Assembly: GCA_024036415.1 (NCBI GenBank)
Contig: JAMWET010005007.1
Span: 310,001 to 374,000 of the forward strand
From: Prochilodus magdalenae
Lineage: Eukaryota > Chordata > Actinopteri > Characiformes > Prochilodontidae
DNA length: 64,000 bases
Direction of reading: 5' to 3'
Shown here: positions 60,330 to 64,000 of the stretch, piece after piece
Layout: every line of letters begins with the position of its first letter
How positions within the stretch are numbered: the first letter of the stretch is position 1
The notes under the pieces: generated by a model
Told to the model about the DNA's origin: nothing
Database searches by the model: none
The model's input: only the letters and a program-made list of their open reading frames with translations
Program-made: the position numbers and the translations under genes

Positions 60330-63300
60330 GTCAGAGAAATAGCCAGGTTACACAGTGTACAATTTCAAATCGATTTTGCAGATAAACTGAGTATCAAGTG
60401 AACACCACATACGAAATACACAGACCTCAGGATCAAGGCCAAGACACATCACACACAACAGGGTTTAAGCTTTAAATTAAGGTGGGGTGAACTGGATCGT
60501 CACCAGATCGGAAAGTCTTTCCATAACTAATAATAACTAATAAGTCTTTTCCTCTTTCTTTTCTCTGGTAATGCACACTTTCACCTTACATGCAAGCAGG
60601 GGTCACCTAGTCAGTGCTACTTTTACAAATGAAGCACTGAAATTTACTGCTTTTCCGTCTCTTGTGACAGACACAGAAATTATTTCATCAAATCAGACTT
60701 TCGTCAGAATCTGAATCTGTCAATAGCACTATTATAGCTTAATAATCTTCTATGATCCCGGTAGCAAACCAATAATACTGGCCATAGACTGATGAAGATG
60801 TATATACAGAGATAGAGTCTATGTAGATAGATGAAGTGTATATACAGTAATCATGCTTCTATAATTGTGGCAACGGATTCTTTATTTTATCCACAAGATG
60901 AATTTGTCAGTAAAATTCTAAACTTTTGTGTGTAAAATTCTCTCTTCCCCACATTAGGACTAAAAATCATATCTCTGTATTTTAAGACTGAATGACGATA
61001 TGTAATAAATATCTTTTCTACAAGTACGCTACATGTTCAGTTGCACATGTCCAAGGCACATGTCAGAAGCACTTTTTTTTAAAACAGACAGCAAAATGCT
61101 AAATGCATAGCCACAGTTTCCATCAACTTGTAAATGAAATAGAAATGAGTTGTTGTGACCAGTCAACTGCTATCTCGGGTCAAGGGTATTTATAAGCTAG
61201 TAATACCGCACCACTCCAGCACCACTCCACCATGCCCTCTTATTATCTTTGTGTGTTGGTGTTGACAGAAACTCATCAGATAAAATATTGCAGTGATATA
61301 ATAGTGAATAATGAGGAGGCAGTGTTTAACGTGTGGCTGTTTATTAGGAGGAATAACATAGTATGGCTAATAACAACTGCGGCTAAAACTTTGGAAATAG
61401 AAAATGAAATTGCAGAAAGAAGGAGAACATGGGGTGGGGTTGCACAGAGAGAGTGAGAAAACCTACTTTATGGCTTTAAAGAAAAAACTGGTTATGTATT
61501 CAAATGCAACATCAAATTATATGGATATAAACAGTATTATCCCATTATGTGTCTAATTTGAAAATGTTTAGACCCACCAGCCACTTATTTATCTACAACT
61601 CCTTGTATCCACACTCAATGCCCATTTTATCAGCTGCACCTACTATACAGGTGCACTTCTTAAGTTCTACAATTGCAGACCGTACTCCTTGTTCTTTGTT
61701 TACTTTTATATATTTGGACTGTGGGTCATTCTCAGCACTGCATTGGCACTGATGTGGTGGAGGTGTGTTACTGCTGTGCTGGTAGAGTTTTTAAACACTG
61801 TGTCCACTCACTGTCCACTCTGTTAGATACTCCTTCCTTGTTAATGTGAAGACAAAGACAACAGCTCATCTGTTGCTGCACAGCTTGTGTTGGCCTTCCT
61901 CTGTGGTTTCAGGATGCTGCCAACAGGATACTATTGGCTGGATGTTGCTTGTTGGTGAACTATTCTCAGTCCAGCAGAGACAGAGAGGTGTTTAGAAATT
62001 CCAGCAGCACTGCTGTGTCTAATCTACTTCTACACACAACACAACAAAACCACAGCAGTGTCACTGCAGTGCTGAGAATAATCCAGCACCCAAATAATGC
62101 CTGCTACAGTCCGTATAAAGGGTCCTATTTAATATTAAATTAATATATATAGAGAATTTTGCTGGTACATCTGGGTAGAGGGTCTTGAACCTTGGTTAAA
62201 GTAGAGAGGCATCTCTACATAACTTTTTAAAACCTGATTCTTTGAGCTGCACTGGCGAGTGGACAGGACTGAGTAGACTTTAATACATATATGTGGATGA
62301 TGAAGCAGATATTATTAAATCATATTGAAAGCTGATGGAGTTTTGAGGCTAATGGGGAAATTTAACTTCTTTCAACTGCTTTTTCTCTCTGGCTCTGAAA
62401 TTGACGAATGGGCTGAGTGGGGCCAGTAATAGGTTAGTGATTTTTCCAGCACGAGGAGGCTGGATTAAATCTCCTTCCCACCGTCCAGTATGTGTGAGAA
62501 GAAGTGCTAGCGCTGCATGAGCAACGCTGCAGGGGACTACCTTTCTTACTGAATGTCTCCACTACTTAAATCAAATTAAAGCAGCACCTGCATGGCATCT
62601 ACATGGCACAGTGTGCAGTGGTGGGTTACCTGAGAACTTTCTTAATTAAAGGAATAGCTAGGTACAATAGGAACAGACATGCTGGTGTGCTTTCCTGACT
62701 GTGAATGACATACTGTTATGTATAGTAATTATGCACTAACATAAAAATTCTTGGTCAACTCCGCAATGTGCAAATGAACCAAACAAAGGTAATAATGAAT
62801 TTGGAATGTTTCAAATTAACATTCATAACATTAGGTCACAGAATATGCCTTTAAATCTCATAGAAGCCAAGAAGCCTCACTTCTGCTTAGACTGTTTGAA
62901 CATGCTTCAGGCATCTAAATGTTGAAATACGAATGTCAATGACTTATTGCCACATTAGCCTAATAGCTCCAGCACAAAACCAAAAAAGGGAAGACTGGAC
63001 ACCATACTACACTTTGGGGTAAGGGAAATATTAATAATGAATTACATTTCTCGCTAAACTATTCCTTTAAGAGCATAATGTCTTTGAGTAGTGTATGCTG
63101 AGGCTTATAGAGCTGCCAGACTGTGACCTTAGTGTGACATGCCTTGGCCCTCATCCTGGGCCTGCATGTGTGGTATTCACCTGATACTCAGTCCATCTGT
63201 AGGGGTATTTAGAATGTGACCCAGACTACAAGGCTGGTCCCCTGCCAGTGGCAATAACAGTCCCAGAGACCAATCTTCCCCCTCTGGCTACACCGCTATG

Positions 63301-64000
63301 CCCAGTCTTGGCAGTGAGACTGGGAATAGTGATGGCTACCCTCCATATTCCTACCAGTCTAAATTTGTTGTTGACACATCATGGCATTCATGTTCAGGCT
63401 TGACAGGCATGGGCGCAATTTTTAGTTAGGTCCCCAGAGTCTTCTACAGAATGGTAGCTTTGCATCAGCGTACTACGAGGGATCACACTGGAGTGGATTA
63501 CACTGCGGAACAAGAGTTTTGTTCCTGACTTCTGTGTATTATGTTCCAGTTGTAAAACGTAACAAAGGCCGTGATATTCATCACAAGTGATTTGTTTGTT
63601 TCTGTGACCAGAAGAGTGAAATAAAATAACATAAAACATTTCCTTTTACATGTTACCTAGCAATGTGCAAGATATTAACCCATGATCATGTCACAGTGTA
63701 TTATAATTTTTTATAACTTTGCTAGAACAGAAAAAAATCTGACAAATTTCTTAATAACCACACTTTTAAACTTTATTAAACGTCAAAACTTAACAAAATA
63801 CATTTTATAAATACAATACATTTCATTATTTTATATATTTTATTATAAAAAAAAAAATCAGCAATTACCCTTCCTTCAGTAATTTTCTTGCAGTACTTGT
63901 ACATCAGATGAGGTGCCACTGGTTTGTCTTAAAGGCATGCATAAGTATGCTTTGTAGGCCTGGCATATGCCACACTAGCATATGCTTTTACTGAGTATTT
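60330..64000 (+). other. start of the next plekha7 intron
   Basis: From the GTCAGA donor to the window end no further plekha7 exon was recognised. A large inverted-repeat element occupies 61549-62130. The rest is unique-looking AT-rich sequence in which I see nothing further, apart from A/T-rich stretches near 63840. Confidence 0.75.
61549..62130. mobile_element. non-autonomous element with subterminal inverted repeats
   Basis: A left block, GGGTCATTCTCAGCACTGCA then GGCACTGATGTGGTGG (about 61723-61758), is mirrored by a right block, CAGTGTCACTGCAGTGCTGA then GAATAATCCAGCACC (about 62058-62092). TTTTTAAACACTGTGTCCAC and GGTGTTTAGAAATTCCAGCA are further paired words. This is the architecture of an abundant teleost DNA repeat of which I do not know the family name. 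No coding capacity. Confidence 0.75.

Noticed and set aside
1..64000. CRISPR arrays, operons, phage or bacterial mobile systems
   Set aside because: The window has vertebrate introns and eukaryotic transposons. The tandem arrays lack direct-repeat/spacer structure, and no prokaryotic gene organisation is present.

Overview
The window is vertebrate nuclear DNA, most probably from a teleost fish. It is AT-rich, has large introns with canonical GT-AG splice sites, and is full of degraded Tc1/mariner-type transposons, a tRNA-derived SINE, LINE tails and microsatellites that read like fish families. The SINE and the DNA-element fragments resemble those common in catfish, characins and relatives, but the exact species cannot be read from the sequence.

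I recognise one gene, on the plus strand: the fish orthologue of PLEKHA7, an adherens-junction protein with WW and PH domains. Two internal coding exons are clear. The exon at 46876-46959 encodes the second half of WW domain 2, and the exon at 60218-60329 encodes the linker that follows it. Both have consensus acceptors and donors and join in frame. A third exon at 8256-8326 starts with a good ATG and ends at a GT donor in the phase needed to join 46876. I interpret it as an alternative first exon with its own promoter inside the gene. Exons for WW1 and the first half of WW2 were not found and presumably lie upstream. Exons for the PH domain, coiled coil and C-terminus lie downstream. None of the other open frames was recognised as a gene.

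Layout: 1-8 kb holds a long hairpin element, a cluster of mobile-element remnants and a polypyrimidine tract. The region 8.0-8.33 kb holds the candidate promoter and first exon. From 8.3 to 46.9 kb is one intron of about 38.5 kb with a 1.3-kb minisatellite of 74-bp units, a TG-rich minisatellite, many transposon fragments and a candidate second internal promoter near 36 kb. From 47.0 to 60.2 kb is a 13.3-kb intron with two sibling copies of an internally deleted Tc1-like element. From 60.3 to 64 kb is the start of the next intron, with one large inverted-repeat element.

The most interesting points are the alternative N-terminus, which would make a PLEKHA7 lacking WW1 and half of WW2, and a second reading frame that stays open through all three joined exons. 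No unfamiliar multi-gene system was found. Similarity statements rest on remembered family sequences and reading by eye, not on a search.
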